From Rugosimonospora acidiphila (GTDB lineage Bacteria > Actinomycetota > Actinomycetes > Mycobacteriales > Micromonosporaceae): DNA of 64,000 nucleotides. This document shows, one piece after another, positions 8,530 to 15,671 of the stretch (position 1 is the stretch's first letter; each line of letters starts with the position of its first letter). The position numbers and the translations under genes were made by a program. The stretch spans positions 186,001-250,000 of the forward strand of contig NZ_BAABJQ010000008.1 in NCBI RefSeq assembly GCF_039543385.1, read 5' to 3'. The notes beneath the pieces are model-generated. The model did no database searches, had not been told where the DNA came from, and saw only the letters and a list, made by a program, of their open reading frames with translations.

Positions 8530-9180
8530 ATGCGTTCAGAACGTCTCGTGCAGCCCATCATCGCGCCGGGGGGCTCGGTAGGCTCGGGTGGGCCGCGACC
8601 GTGGCGGCTGGGTGTGCGGGCTCGCAAGTGGACGCTGGTCGTGCACATCGCGTCCGCTGGCGCGTGGCTCGGCATTGACGTCGTCATGGCTGTGCTGATC
8701 TTTACCTCGCTGGCCAGCAGGGGCGACACCGCGACCGTGGCGCTGTGCTATCAGGTACTGGAACTGGTCGCCGTCTGGCCGTTGTTCGCGGCTGGCCTGG
8801 TGTGCCTCGCCACCGGTCTGCTGCTTGGGCTCGGTAGTAAGTATGGGCTTCTGCGGTACTGGTGGGTCGCCACGAAGCTGGCGTTGAATCTGTTGCTCAC
8901 CGGGCTGGTCCTGCTCGCGTTGCGTCCGGGCCTTGCCCAGTTGGCCCGGGTGGGTCGGGAACTGGCCGCGGGGCAGCACGTGGACGCGGCGCTGCACGGC
9001 ATGATCTACCCGCCGATCGTCTCGCCGATCGCGCTGATCGTCGCGCTGTTGCTTGCCGTGTTCAAGCCGTGGGGACGGATCCGGTCGACTGGCGGGCTCC
9101 CGGTGGCGGAGGCGGGGGGCGGCGGTGTCCCGGAGGAAGGACCGGCTCCGACCCTGGGGGCTCAGCCGGGGATCGACTGA
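8530..9180 (+). CDS. Integral membrane protein, DUF2269-like
   Basis: A 216-residue protein with four clear membrane segments: WTLVVHIASAGAWLGIDVVM, a helix around LELVAVWPLFAAGLVCLATG, another around LALNLLLTGLVLLAL, and SPIALIVALLLAVF. The early H-x-SAGAWLG motif resembles DUF2269 and related small membrane proteins. The ATG follows GGAGGGACGGCGG. The C-terminal 30 residues are Gly/Pro-rich and probably disordered. Its 3' end abuts the remains of the convergent DUF4291 gene. Function is unknown. Confidence 0.7.
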   Translation: MRSERLVQPIIAPGGSVGSGGPRPWRLGVRARKWTLVVHIASAGAWLGIDVVMAVLIFTSLASRGDTATVALCYQVLELVAVWPLFAAGLVCLATGLLLGLGSKYGLLRYWWVATKLALNLLLTGLVLLALRPGLAQLARVGRELAAGQHVDAALHGMIYPPIVSPIALIVALLLAVFKPWGRIRSTGGLPVAEAGGGGVPEEGPAPTLGAQPGID

Positions 9181-9214
9181 GGCCCCCGGTGTGGACAGGA
9201 CCTCGTGGGCCAAC

Positions 9215-9278
9215 CGATCGCTACCCGCAGCCACGAACTGCTCGGCGTACTCGCGGATCAGCGCGCGTCCGATGCCTA
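9215..9278 (-). pseudogene. 3' fragment of the DUF4291 gene, cut off by the TnpB element
   Basis: Read on the minus strand from the element edge the frame gives LGIGRALIREYAEQFVAAGS, which continues the 5' fragment on the far side of the element (ending HHYSIQL) exactly in frame. DUF4291 proteins continue after the SIQL segment with a short basic helix. No in-frame stop follows soon, and the frame runs into the antisense of the membrane protein gene, so the true 3' end is lost or altered. Confidence 0.6.
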
Positions 9279-9308
9279 GTGCCGTATCCACTAACCTTTG
9301 CCCTCTCG
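9279..9308 (+). repeat. Left terminal inverted repeat of the TnpB element
   Basis: GTGCCGTATCCACTAACCTT and the following ten bases match the reverse complement of the other end at 24 of 30 positions. The preceding TA is half of the target duplication. Confidence 0.7.
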
Positions 9309-10718
9309 GGTGGGGGTTGTGGATCCTCGCCGCCTGGTGGCGGTCGAGCGACTCCCCACCACGGGTGGTGGGGCGGGCCACGGCTGGCCAACGGACCCTG
9401 GTGCCGGCGCTAGGGTGCGGCGGCGGGGGTCACGCCGGGACTGGCCGACACCGGGCAGGTGCCGGCCGGCTCGACGGTGCGTGATCACCTCCGGCAGCCG
9501 AATGCTGCCGGAGGTGGGAGTTCCGCCGCCCGGGGTGCGGGTGGCGATGATGGCCGCCGCGACAAGGTCGCGGTGCCCGGTCGTCTGGCAGTGGGGGCAG
9601 GTCATCGTCCGGCCCCTCGGTTTCCTGATCCGCCTGCGGCAGGTGGGGCAGGTTGACGAAGTGCCGCGTTCATCAACGAGGTGCACGGTGATCCCGGCGA
9701 GTTCGGCCTTGTCCCGCAGCACCGCGATCGCCCGGCCGATCTGCCACTGACGCAGCCGCAGGTTGTGCCGCCGCCCCGCGGACTGCTCAAGGACGCCGCG
9801 GGGGTCGCCGACGGTCAGGGTGCCAACCCGGTGTTGCACCGCCCAGCCGATCACGGTCTTCGCGGCCTCGTGCTGGGCCTGACGGACCCGACGCCGATGC
9901 GCGCCTTCGACCTGGTGGCGGCGACGCCGGTAGTGGCGCCACCGCCGGGAGCCGCGCTGCCCCGGTTTCGGTGCCCGGGCGGCGACCGCCCGGTTACGGT
10001 GACGGGTATCGGTCAGGTGCATGCGGTGTTCGGCGCGGATCGCCCGCCCGGACACCAACAGCCCCGCACCGTCACGGCCGGCGACCGCATAGGGGTGAAT
10101 GACGCCCAGGTCAACCCCGGCCACCCGGGCCGGGTCCGGCCCCTGGCCGGTTGGGTAGGCGGCCACGGGTACTTCCGCGGTGACCTCCACGACCAGCCGA
10201 CCCTGCGCGTACAGCAGGGTCACCGACCTGACCTGCTCGGCCGGGTAGGGGATCTCCCGGTCCAGCCGCAGCCACAACGCGGGGCACCCGGCCGCGGTCG
10301 GCACCCGTAGCCGCCGCCCTACCAGGGTGAACGTGCCGTGATACCAGCGCACCGGCATCAACCCACGCCGCCGGCGGGGGAACCGTGACTGGGTGTCGCC
10401 GTCGCGGCGGCGTTTGGCCGCCGCGAACCAGGCGTCGGAAAACCGGCGCAGCACCGACCGCGCCCCGACCGTGCACAGCTCACCGAACGTGCCCGAACCC
10501 GCCGCCGTCAACTCCCGGCACAACTCCTGATACCCGACCAACGGGGGTGCCTGACGACGCCACCGCCACTGATTGATCTCCAACAGACAGGCCCACACAT
10601 CACCCGCGGACCGCAGCAACCCGAAACACCGCCGCCGCTGCCCACGAGTCAGCCGCAGACCAACGCGGGCGGTGCGATGCACCACCCGAACAGCATCCGG
10701 ACCGCGACGCCTCGGCAC
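9291..10718 (-). CDS. tnpB: RNA-guided endonuclease TnpB family protein (IS605 OrfB-type)
   Basis: A 475-residue protein if it starts at the GTG of VPRRRGPDAVRVVHRTARVG; the frame is open further upstream but there crosses the element boundary. An N-terminal WED/REC-like region is followed by a RuvC fold with VAGVDLGVIHPYAV (first Asp), VGTLTVGDPRGV (RuvC-II), a four-Cys zinc ribbon (STCPTCRRR then MTCPHC) and HRDLVAAA (last Asp). At RuvC-II the usual catalytic Glu position reads Gly-Asp, a variant whose activity is uncertain. The C-terminal 90 residues are basic and low-complexity, probably overlapping the guide RNA scaffold that TnpB systems encode at the 3' end of the gene. Confidence 0.85.
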   Translation of the reverse strand: MPRRRGPDAVRVVHRTARVGLRLTRGQRRRCFGLLRSAGDVWACLLEINQWRWRRQAPPLVGYQELCRELTAAGSGTFGELCTVGARSVLRRFSDAWFAAAKRRRDGDTQSRFPRRRRGLMPVRWYHGTFTLVGRRLRVPTAAGCPALWLRLDREIPYPAEQVRSVTLLYAQGRLVVEVTAEVPVAAYPTGQGPDPARVAGVDLGVIHPYAVAGRDGAGLLVSGRAIRAEHRMHLTDTRHRNRAVAARAPKPGQRGSRRWRHYRRRRHQVEGAHRRRVRQAQHEAAKTVIGWAVQHRVGTLTVGDPRGVLEQSAGRRHNLRLRQWQIGRAIAVLRDKAELAGITVHLVDERGTSSTCPTCRRRIRKPRGRTMTCPHCQTTGHRDLVAAAIIATRTPGGGTPTSGSIRLPEVITHRRAGRHLPGVGQSRRDPRRRTLAPAPGSVGQPWPAPPPVVGSRSTATRRRGSTTPTREGKG

Positions 10719-10807
10719 ATCAGGCACTCCACCACACGGGTACGACAACATCCGCCCACGACCACGAATACCCAGCTCAAGCCACATTCGTGCAGCACCG
10801 ATCACTG

Positions 10808-10837
10808 CGACAGGGCGAAGGTTCGCTGACACGGCAC
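10808..10837 (-). repeat. Right terminal inverted repeat of the TnpB element
   Basis: Read inward on the minus strand it begins GTGCCGTGTCAGCGAACCTT and pairs with the left end at 24 of 30 positions. The adjacent TA is the second half of the target duplication. Confidence 0.7.
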
Positions 10838-11134
10838 TAGCTGGATGCTGTAGTGGTGCAAGGCCGCACCGCGCAATGACCGCTCGGGATCCCACTGGAC
10901 ATGTACGGCGGCACCGGCAAGTGTCCTGCCCCGTTCCTCGCTTCCGGCGCTGGGCACGGTCGGCACCGACAGGGACAGTGCCAGTTCCCAACCCTGACGG
11001 GTGATCCGTACGGCGAGAATGCGCTCCTGGTTGGCCTTGCGGGCCCAGTCGCTGCGATGCATCAGCCACCGGAACGACGGCTTGATCCAGGTCATCCCGG
11101 TGATGCGCGAGGCATCCCTCGGGCAATCGAACAA
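10838..11134 (-). pseudogene. 5' fragment of a DUF4291 gene, interrupted by the TnpB element
   Basis: The frame encodes MTWIKPSFRWLMHRSDWARK, then a segment ending VQWDPERSLRGAALHHYSIQL, both diagnostic of DUF4291 proteins. The last residues before the stop (VPCQRTFALSQ) are encoded by the element. The N-terminus also seems damaged: the usual segment before MTWIKPS is replaced by unrelated sequence, and the only start is a TTG. The gene is thus broken at both ends. Confidence 0.75.
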
Positions 11135-11174
11135 TGCTGAGCATCCCCGGCGGGCGCCGCCGGCGCGAACGCTT

Positions 11175-11210
11175 TCGCGACCCGGGTCACTGATCGCAGT
11201 GACCCCGCGA
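11175..11210 (-). terminator. Hairpin downstream of the DUF418 gene
   Basis: GGGTCACTG and CAGTGACCC form a perfect 9-bp stem around ATCG, with an outer TCGCG/CGCGA pairing. It lies 42 bases past the DUF418 stop on that strand. Confidence 0.6.
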
Positions 11211-11251
11211 GGGCCAGCGCCATCCGCCGGCCCTCGACGGCGATCTGACGG

Positions 11252-12406
11252 TCAGCGCCGCATCGCTGGTCGTTCGCGGTTCGTCCAGGCCCGAAGGAGC
11301 CATTCCACTGGCCCGTACCGGAACCGGCGCACCCACCACACGCTCAGGGCGACCTGGACTGCGTAGACGGCCAACGCGATGAGGACGGCCTGTGCGGGGG
11401 ACGTGCGGCCGGCGAGTCCGGCCCCGACGCCGGTGAAGATGAGGACACCGGCGAGGGACTGGCCGAGATAGTTGGACAGCGACATCCGACCCGCGGCTGC
11501 CAGCGTGTGCGCGATCCGAGATCGCCGTTGGAAGAGGCGCAATGCCGTCGAGGCATAGGCGGCGGCGAGGAACGGGGCGGTGATGACGCTGACCATCAGG
11601 CCGGTCACATTGTCGGTGCCGCCCCCGATCGCGAACACCGTTGCGCCGGCCAGCCCGACCGGGTAGCCGACACGTTCGGCCCAACGTAGCAGGGACGCGT
11701 GGCTGGGGAGGTCGGCCAGCATCCGCCGCTTTCCGGCCGCGAGCCCGACGAGGAATGCGGACAGGGCGAGTGGTCCTTGGACGAGGAGGGTGCCGAGCAT
11801 GGCGGGTAGCGAGCGCAGGTGCTCCCCGATGACGTCGCCGAGGCCGCCCTGGAGCGCCGCGGTGGAGCGGGCGCCGGCTTCGATCGCGGCGGCTTGGTCC
11901 GGTACGAGGGTGGCCCCGAGCACCGCGGCCACTCCGATGAAGAACGCGATGATGCCGACGATCCAGGCCGCGGCAATCAGTGCGGTGCGGGGCTGGATGC
12001 GTCGGGCGGCGAGCAGCACGAGACCGAGGAGTGCGTAGGTGGTGAGGATGTCACCCTGGAAAAGCAGCACCGCGTGCAGGGCGCCGAGCACGAACAGCCC
12101 CAACAGCCGGCGCCGGAACCGCCGCGTGAACTCGACGCCCTGCCGGGCGGCCGACTCGAGCTGTAACGTGAAGCTGTAGCCGAAGAGGAACGAGAAGAGC
12201 AGGTACGCCTTCATCGCGAACAGCAGCTCGACCGCGAGCGACACTGTTCGATCGAAGCCGTTGTCCGCCGGATCGTGTACCAGCTGGAACGGGTACCCGG
12301 AGGCGAAGAAGGCGATGTTCACGAGCAGGATGAGCAGCAGTGCCAAGCCGCGCAACGCATCGATGTCGCCGATCCGCGCATCGGGTCTCAACTGTGGACG
12401 GTCCAT
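11252..12406 (-). CDS. DUF418 (YeiB-type) multi-spanning membrane protein
   Basis: A 384-residue protein starting with RIGDIDALRGLALLLILLVN, the signature of COG2311/YeiB proteins, and containing about ten hydrophobic helices. The C-terminal DUF418 domain is visible as GRMSLSNYLGQS and the closing FRYGPVEWLLRAWT. These are inner-membrane proteins of unknown or putative transporter/acyltransferase-like function. The start is placed at MDRPQLRPDAR, which has GAGGG upstream; an in-frame ATG ten codons earlier has no ribosome site. It is monocistronic and followed by a hairpin terminator. Confidence 0.8.
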   Translation of the reverse strand: MDRPQLRPDARIGDIDALRGLALLLILLVNIAFFASGYPFQLVHDPADNGFDRTVSLAVELLFAMKAYLLFSFLFGYSFTLQLESAARQGVEFTRRFRRRLLGLFVLGALHAVLLFQGDILTTYALLGLVLLAARRIQPRTALIAAAWIVGIIAFFIGVAAVLGATLVPDQAAAIEAGARSTAALQGGLGDVIGEHLRSLPAMLGTLLVQGPLALSAFLVGLAAGKRRMLADLPSHASLLRWAERVGYPVGLAGATVFAIGGGTDNVTGLMVSVITAPFLAAAYASTALRLFQRRSRIAHTLAAAGRMSLSNYLGQSLAGVLIFTGVGAGLAGRTSPAQAVLIALAVYAVQVALSVWWVRRFRYGPVEWLLRAWTNRERPAMRR

Positions 12407-12514
12407 GGCTGGTAACCCTCGAGTTGACGCTTCCATGTATCGACGCTATTCGGCCCGCACATTCATCGACATCCGGCAGTCCCTACGTTTTGCCGTAGGG
12501 CCAGCCATACCAAC

Positions 12515-12802
12515 CGTTGCGGCATCGTGCAGTGGGACCTACGTACCGGGAAGTCCACCCCCGCCAAGCTGAGCCCGCCTTCCTGGGGCATCAACCGGTA
12601 CGGCTGGATGGCTGGCAGCTCCACCGGGTCCAACCCGGCCGTTGAGGAGAACGGCCAGGTGATTGCGTTGCCGCTGCCGGCCGGGACCATAGGCGGCGTC
12701 GGTTCCGGGGCAAGAACCATCAGCGACGACGGGCACGTCATCGGCGGTCAGGCGAATCTGGCCAACGCGGATTCCGTCCCGCTCCGCTGGCTCTGCCACT
12801 GA
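12515..12802 (+). pseudogene. C-terminal remnant of a secreted HAF-repeat-like protein
   Basis: The frame reads VQWDLRTGKSTPAKLSPPSW, INRYGWMAG, GQVIALPLPAG and SDDGHVIGGQANLANADSVP, then stops. This is the repeat style of actinobacterial exported HAF or propeller-like proteins (a YGWxAG turn and SDDGxVIGGQ). There is no start, signal or N-terminal domain, so only the last 90 residues remain. Directly after it lies a truncated TetR gene on the other strand. Confidence 0.5.
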
Positions 12803-12814
12803 ACCACCGGGAAC

Positions 12815-12972
12815 CCGGCCTGCCTCGATCGCGAGACGACATCGTCCAGAGTCGTTCCATCGAATCCTCGCACCCGCATCAGGGCGGCAGCGTTAGCGAC
12901 GATTTTGAACTTCGTCTTGGGCGCACGCGCCGTCAACCGCGCGGCCGCGGCCGTCCGCGAGCTCTCCTCCAC
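12815..12972 (-). pseudogene. N-terminal fragment of a TetR-family regulator
   Basis: From a GTG the frame gives KIVANAAALMRVRGFDGTTL followed by DDVVSRSRQAG, the first helices of a TetR HTH. The recognition helix and the whole ligand domain are missing; the frame then runs into the antisense of the neighbouring remnant. A deletion junction near 12805 explains this. An intact copy may once have bound the nearby TGGAC-N6-GTCCA sites. Confidence 0.6.
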
Positions 12973-13156
12973 CGTCCCGTGCTACTCGTGGAGAGGTGCG
13001 GCCGTCTCGCCGCACCTGGACGACTTCGTGTCGGAGGCCGACTCAACCATCGGTGTCCCTTGCGGCGCCCCATCAGCCATGGTGCGCATTCCCCGCCCGA
13101 GGGCGTCCGGCCCGCTGCGACCTCGCCCCCGGCGCCCGCTCGGCGACCCTTGCTAC

Positions 13157-13176
13157 ACTGGACGAGTTGGTCCAGT
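13157..13176. promoter_or_regulatory. TetR-type operator, ACTGGAC-N6-GTCCAGT
   Basis: A perfect 7-bp inverted repeat with a 6-base spacer, 36 bases before the SnoaL-like gene. The half-site and spacer recur at 13908-13925. Confidence 0.6.
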
Positions 13177-13211
13177 TGAGGTCCGATAGCTAGCCCGAAC
13201 AGGAAGCCGTA

Positions 13212-13616
13212 ATGTCCGAATCCTATGCACTCCCCACCGAACCCGAAGACGTCGTCGCGTCGCTGATTGAGCGGTTTAACTCCGGCAAGGTCAGCGCGAT
13301 GTTGGCCTTGTACGAGCCGGAGGCCGTGTTCGTCGTGAAAGACGGACGAACCGTCACTGGTCATGCCGAGATCGCTGCGCAGCTCGAGCCCGATCTCAAG
13401 TATGGCCTGCCGCTGGAGGCCAAGGCGCGCCACGTGTTCGTTGCCGGCGATACCGCCCTGCTCGTGCTGGACTGGTCGATTGATGGCACCGGGCCCGACG
13501 GCGAGCACGTGCGTCTGGAAGGCTCGGCGAGCGATGTCGTGCGTCGCGGCGCGGATGGGTTCTGGCGGTACGTGATCGACAATAATCTCGGGACGGCGGT
13601 GCGACAGCCCGCCTGA
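13212..13616 (+). CDS. SnoaL-like / nuclear transport factor 2 family protein
   Basis: A 134-residue cone-shaped alpha+beta fold protein of the NTF2/DUF4440 type: an N-terminal helix (PEDVVASLIERFNSGK), ALYEPEAVFVVKDGRTVTGH, and final strands RLEGSASDVVRRGADGFWRY. Such proteins act as small enzymes or ligand-binding proteins; no specific activity can be assigned. The ATG follows AGGAAG at 7 bases. It lies just behind a TGGAC-N6-GTCCA operator and so is probably in the same regulon as the downstream oxidoreductase. Confidence 0.75.
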   Translation: MSESYALPTEPEDVVASLIERFNSGKVSAMLALYEPEAVFVVKDGRTVTGHAEIAAQLEPDLKYGLPLEAKARHVFVAGDTALLVLDWSIDGTGPDGEHVRLEGSASDVVRRGADGFWRYVIDNNLGTAVRQPA

Positions 13617-13975
13617 ACACGTGGCCGCCACGTGGTGAGACTGCCCGTATCGCGCAAGGCGTGCGCTTCCACGCTCAAGCCTGAGGTGAACGGGGCGTCG
13701 GTGGGTAATACCAGGGCGCTTGATTGGTCGAGATCTTGGACCTGTGCGCCTGGATCCGTCGGCAGGCGACGGAATCCCAGGTGGTGCCATCGATCGGATT
13801 TCAGCTGACGGAGCCAGATGCGGATCATCGGCCGCCGGCGGTGCCGGCGCCGAGGGTGCTCGGGCATTTCATGGCGGCCGCCCCGCCCGGCGTAGAGCCT
13901 GGTGGTGTTGGACGATATAGTCCAAAGAGCCGTCCAGAGAGTGTGGCGGTGAGGACTGGATAGAGGGGGTGCCGG
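13617..13975. other. Intergenic region without a recognised gene, carrying the second TGGAC operator
   Basis: No protein family is recognisable in either strand. The only clear signal is the inverted repeat near the 3' end, upstream of the oxidoreductase. Confidence 0.4.
13908..13925. promoter_or_regulatory. TetR-type operator, TTGGAC-N6-GTCCAA
   Basis: A perfect 6-bp inverted repeat with a 6-base spacer (GATATA), about 50 bases before the first oxidoreductase gene. It shares the TGGAC core and spacer length with the site before the SnoaL-like gene, suggesting one regulator for both. Confidence 0.6.
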
Positions 13976-14893
13976 GTGAAGGCGATTGTGGTGACGGATC
14001 AGGCCGCGGGAACGGCCGGGATGACGCTGGCCGAGCGTCCCGAGCCGGAGGCCGCGGGCAACGATGTGCTCGTTGAAGTGCATGCCTCGGGTTTCACTCC
14101 TGGAGAGTTGACGTGGCCGTCGAACTGGACGGATCGCCTCGGCCGTGACCGGACGCCGTCGATCCCTGGGCACGAGTTGGCCGGCGTGGTCAGCGCCCTC
14201 GGCTATGGAACGACGGGGCTGTCGGTGGGACAGCGGGTGTTCGGGCTCACGGACTGGACCCGCGACGGCACGCTGGCGGAGTACGCGGCCGTCGAGGCGC
14301 GTAACCTCGCGCCGCTGCCGGGCGACGTCGACTTCACGGTGGGCGCGAGCCTGCCGATCTCGGGCCTGACCGCTTGGCAGGGACTGTTCGAGCACGGTCG
14401 TCTTCAGCCGGGCCAGAGCGTGCTTGTGCACGGTGCGGCCGGCGGCGTCGGATCGTCGGTTACCCAGCTCGCGCGTGAGGCGGGCGCTTACGTCATCGGT
14501 ACCGGACGCGCTGCCGACCGTCAGACGGCACTCGACTTCGGCGCGAAGGAGTTCGTCGACCTCGACAACGACGCACTGGAAGATATCGGCGGAGTCGACC
14601 TGGTGTTCGACGTGATCGGCGGTGACATCGCGACGCGGTCGGCAGGGCTGGTTCGAGCCGGAGGAACACTCGTGACGATCGCCGGCCCGCCGGCGGCGCG
14701 GCCCGCGGACGGCCTCGCGATCGACTTCGTCGTCGTGTCCGATCGGGCCCAACTGAGCGAGGTTGTCCAGCGGGTGCGGGACGGACGTCTGCGGACGGTC
14801 ATCGGAAACGTCGCGACCCTCGATGATGCCGTTGCGGCGTTCAATCCGACCGAGCGGGTCAAGGGGAAAACGATCATCCGCATTCGCCCGTAA
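13976..14893 (+). CDS. NADP-dependent quinone oxidoreductase-like medium-chain dehydrogenase (MDR), copy A
   Basis: A 305-residue zinc-free MDR protein. The N-terminal GroES-like half includes IPGHELAGVVSALGYGTTGL and VGQRVFGLTDW; the Rossmann half has QSVLVHGAAGGVGSSV (the A-x-x-G-x-x-G cofactor loop, near residue 155) and ends DDAVAAFNPTERVKGKTIIR. No catalytic-zinc Cys is seen, as in quinone reductase/zeta-crystallin-type enzymes. GTG start behind GAGGGGG. It is a close paralogue of the gene at 15672; between them lie a GNAT gene and a remnant of a third copy. Confidence 0.85.
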   Translation: MKAIVVTDQAAGTAGMTLAERPEPEAAGNDVLVEVHASGFTPGELTWPSNWTDRLGRDRTPSIPGHELAGVVSALGYGTTGLSVGQRVFGLTDWTRDGTLAEYAAVEARNLAPLPGDVDFTVGASLPISGLTAWQGLFEHGRLQPGQSVLVHGAAGGVGSSVTQLAREAGAYVIGTGRAADRQTALDFGAKEFVDLDNDALEDIGGVDLVFDVIGGDIATRSAGLVRAGGTLVTIAGPPAARPADGLAIDFVVVSDRAQLSEVVQRVRDGRLRTVIGNVATLDDAVAAFNPTERVKGKTIIRIRP

Positions 14894-14971
14894 GGACTTG
14901 GCGTACGGCGACCTCATCGACCCCGAACACCCGGGAGTGGCCAAGGGCCTCCCTCGACAGAAAGTGTGACG

Positions 14972-15445
14972 ATGACGATCAATCTTGACGCCGGGGCGGT
15001 CACTCGCGAAGAGAACAACGTGGCGCTCATCGCCGCTCTGGACAAGCCAGGTCTCAGCGAGGTGGAGTCCAGCTGGGAGCTCGATGTCATCAACGACGCG
15101 GAGCACGGCCGGTGGATGGCCGCCCTCGGCGCTGACGCGATCGCCGAGCTCACGTACCGGATCGTCGGCGGCCGTGTCGTGCTGCTCTCGACCTGGGTCA
15201 ACCACGCCTACCGCAACCATCGGGTGGCGACAGAACTCGTCGCTCGGGTGCTGGATGAGGTCCGCGAGAGCGGGAAGAAGATCACCATCATCTGCCCGTT
15301 CGTGGGTGAGTTCATCGCCCGCAACCCGGAATACCTCGACCTCATCGACAAGGTTCATCCCGGGGCCGGTGCCCACCCCCAGCACGAACCCACGGGGGCC
15401 CAGGGCGACGAGCAGCTCGCCGCGTTCGAGCACGACCTGACGTAG
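14972..15445 (+). CDS. GNAT/YjdJ-type acetyltransferase-like protein
   Basis: A 157-residue protein with the short GNAT layout of the YjdJ group: AELTYRIVGGRVVLLSTWVN, YRNHRVATELVARVLDEVRE, and KITIICPFVGEFIARNPEYL, where the CPFV...NPEY ending is diagnostic. In this sequence the acetyl-CoA loop reads YRNHRVA, not the common RGxGIA. The start is ATG, or a GTG two codons earlier; AGAAAG precedes both. It sits between the two oxidoreductase paralogues. Confidence 0.75.
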   Translation: MTINLDAGAVTREENNVALIAALDKPGLSEVESSWELDVINDAEHGRWMAALGADAIAELTYRIVGGRVVLLSTWVNHAYRNHRVATELVARVLDEVRESGKKITIICPFVGEFIARNPEYLDLIDKVHPGAGAHPQHEPTGAQGDEQLAAFEHDLT

Positions 15446-15487
15446 CCGTCCGGCGTTCAGACATGGTTCGAGCCGTCCAGCGGCCCG

Positions 15488-15601
15488 GATGGTCGGCCGT
15501 GGACGGACATCGGCAACGTCGCGGCCCTCGACGATGTCGCCGCCGCCTTCCATCCGCCGCAAGGGGCCAAGGGCGAGACGACCATCCGGGTTCGTCCAGA
15601 A
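15488..15601 (+). pseudogene. Remnant of a third MDR oxidoreductase (C-terminal ~38 residues)
   Basis: The frame DGRPWTDIGNVAALDDVAAA followed by FHPPQGAKGETTIRVRPEG aligns with the last residues of both flanking paralogues (for example DGRLRTNIGHVATLDDAVAA). No upstream part is present in frame. It lies immediately before the second intact paralogue, so the locus once held three tandem copies or recombined between copies. Confidence 0.7.
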
Positions 15602-15671
15602 GGACGCGGACAACGGGGACCTCTGTTATGTCGTAACGGGGTTGGCGAAGACTGTTGCAAAGAGGATTCAG

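Larger units (their letters stand above)
9279..10837 (-). mobile_element. 1.56-kb TnpB-only insertion element with terminal inverted repeats and TA duplication
   Basis: The two ends match as imperfect inverted repeats, 24 of the first 30 bases (both start GTGCCGT and share AACCTT and GCCCT blocks). Each end is flanked by TA (9277-9278 and 10838-10839). Removing the element together with one TA joins the two DUF4291 fragments in frame (CAG CTA GGC ATC), whereas removing it with both or neither TA breaks the frame. Inverted ends plus a TA duplication fit an IS630/Tc1-mariner-type insertion and not IS200/IS605 or IS607, which have no such ends. Only tnpB is encoded, so the element appears non-autonomous. 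Confidence 0.7.

Noticed and set aside
10573..11004. Plus-strand frames across the tnpB region
   Set aside because: Low-complexity sequence without homology, antisense to the TnpB N-terminal part.
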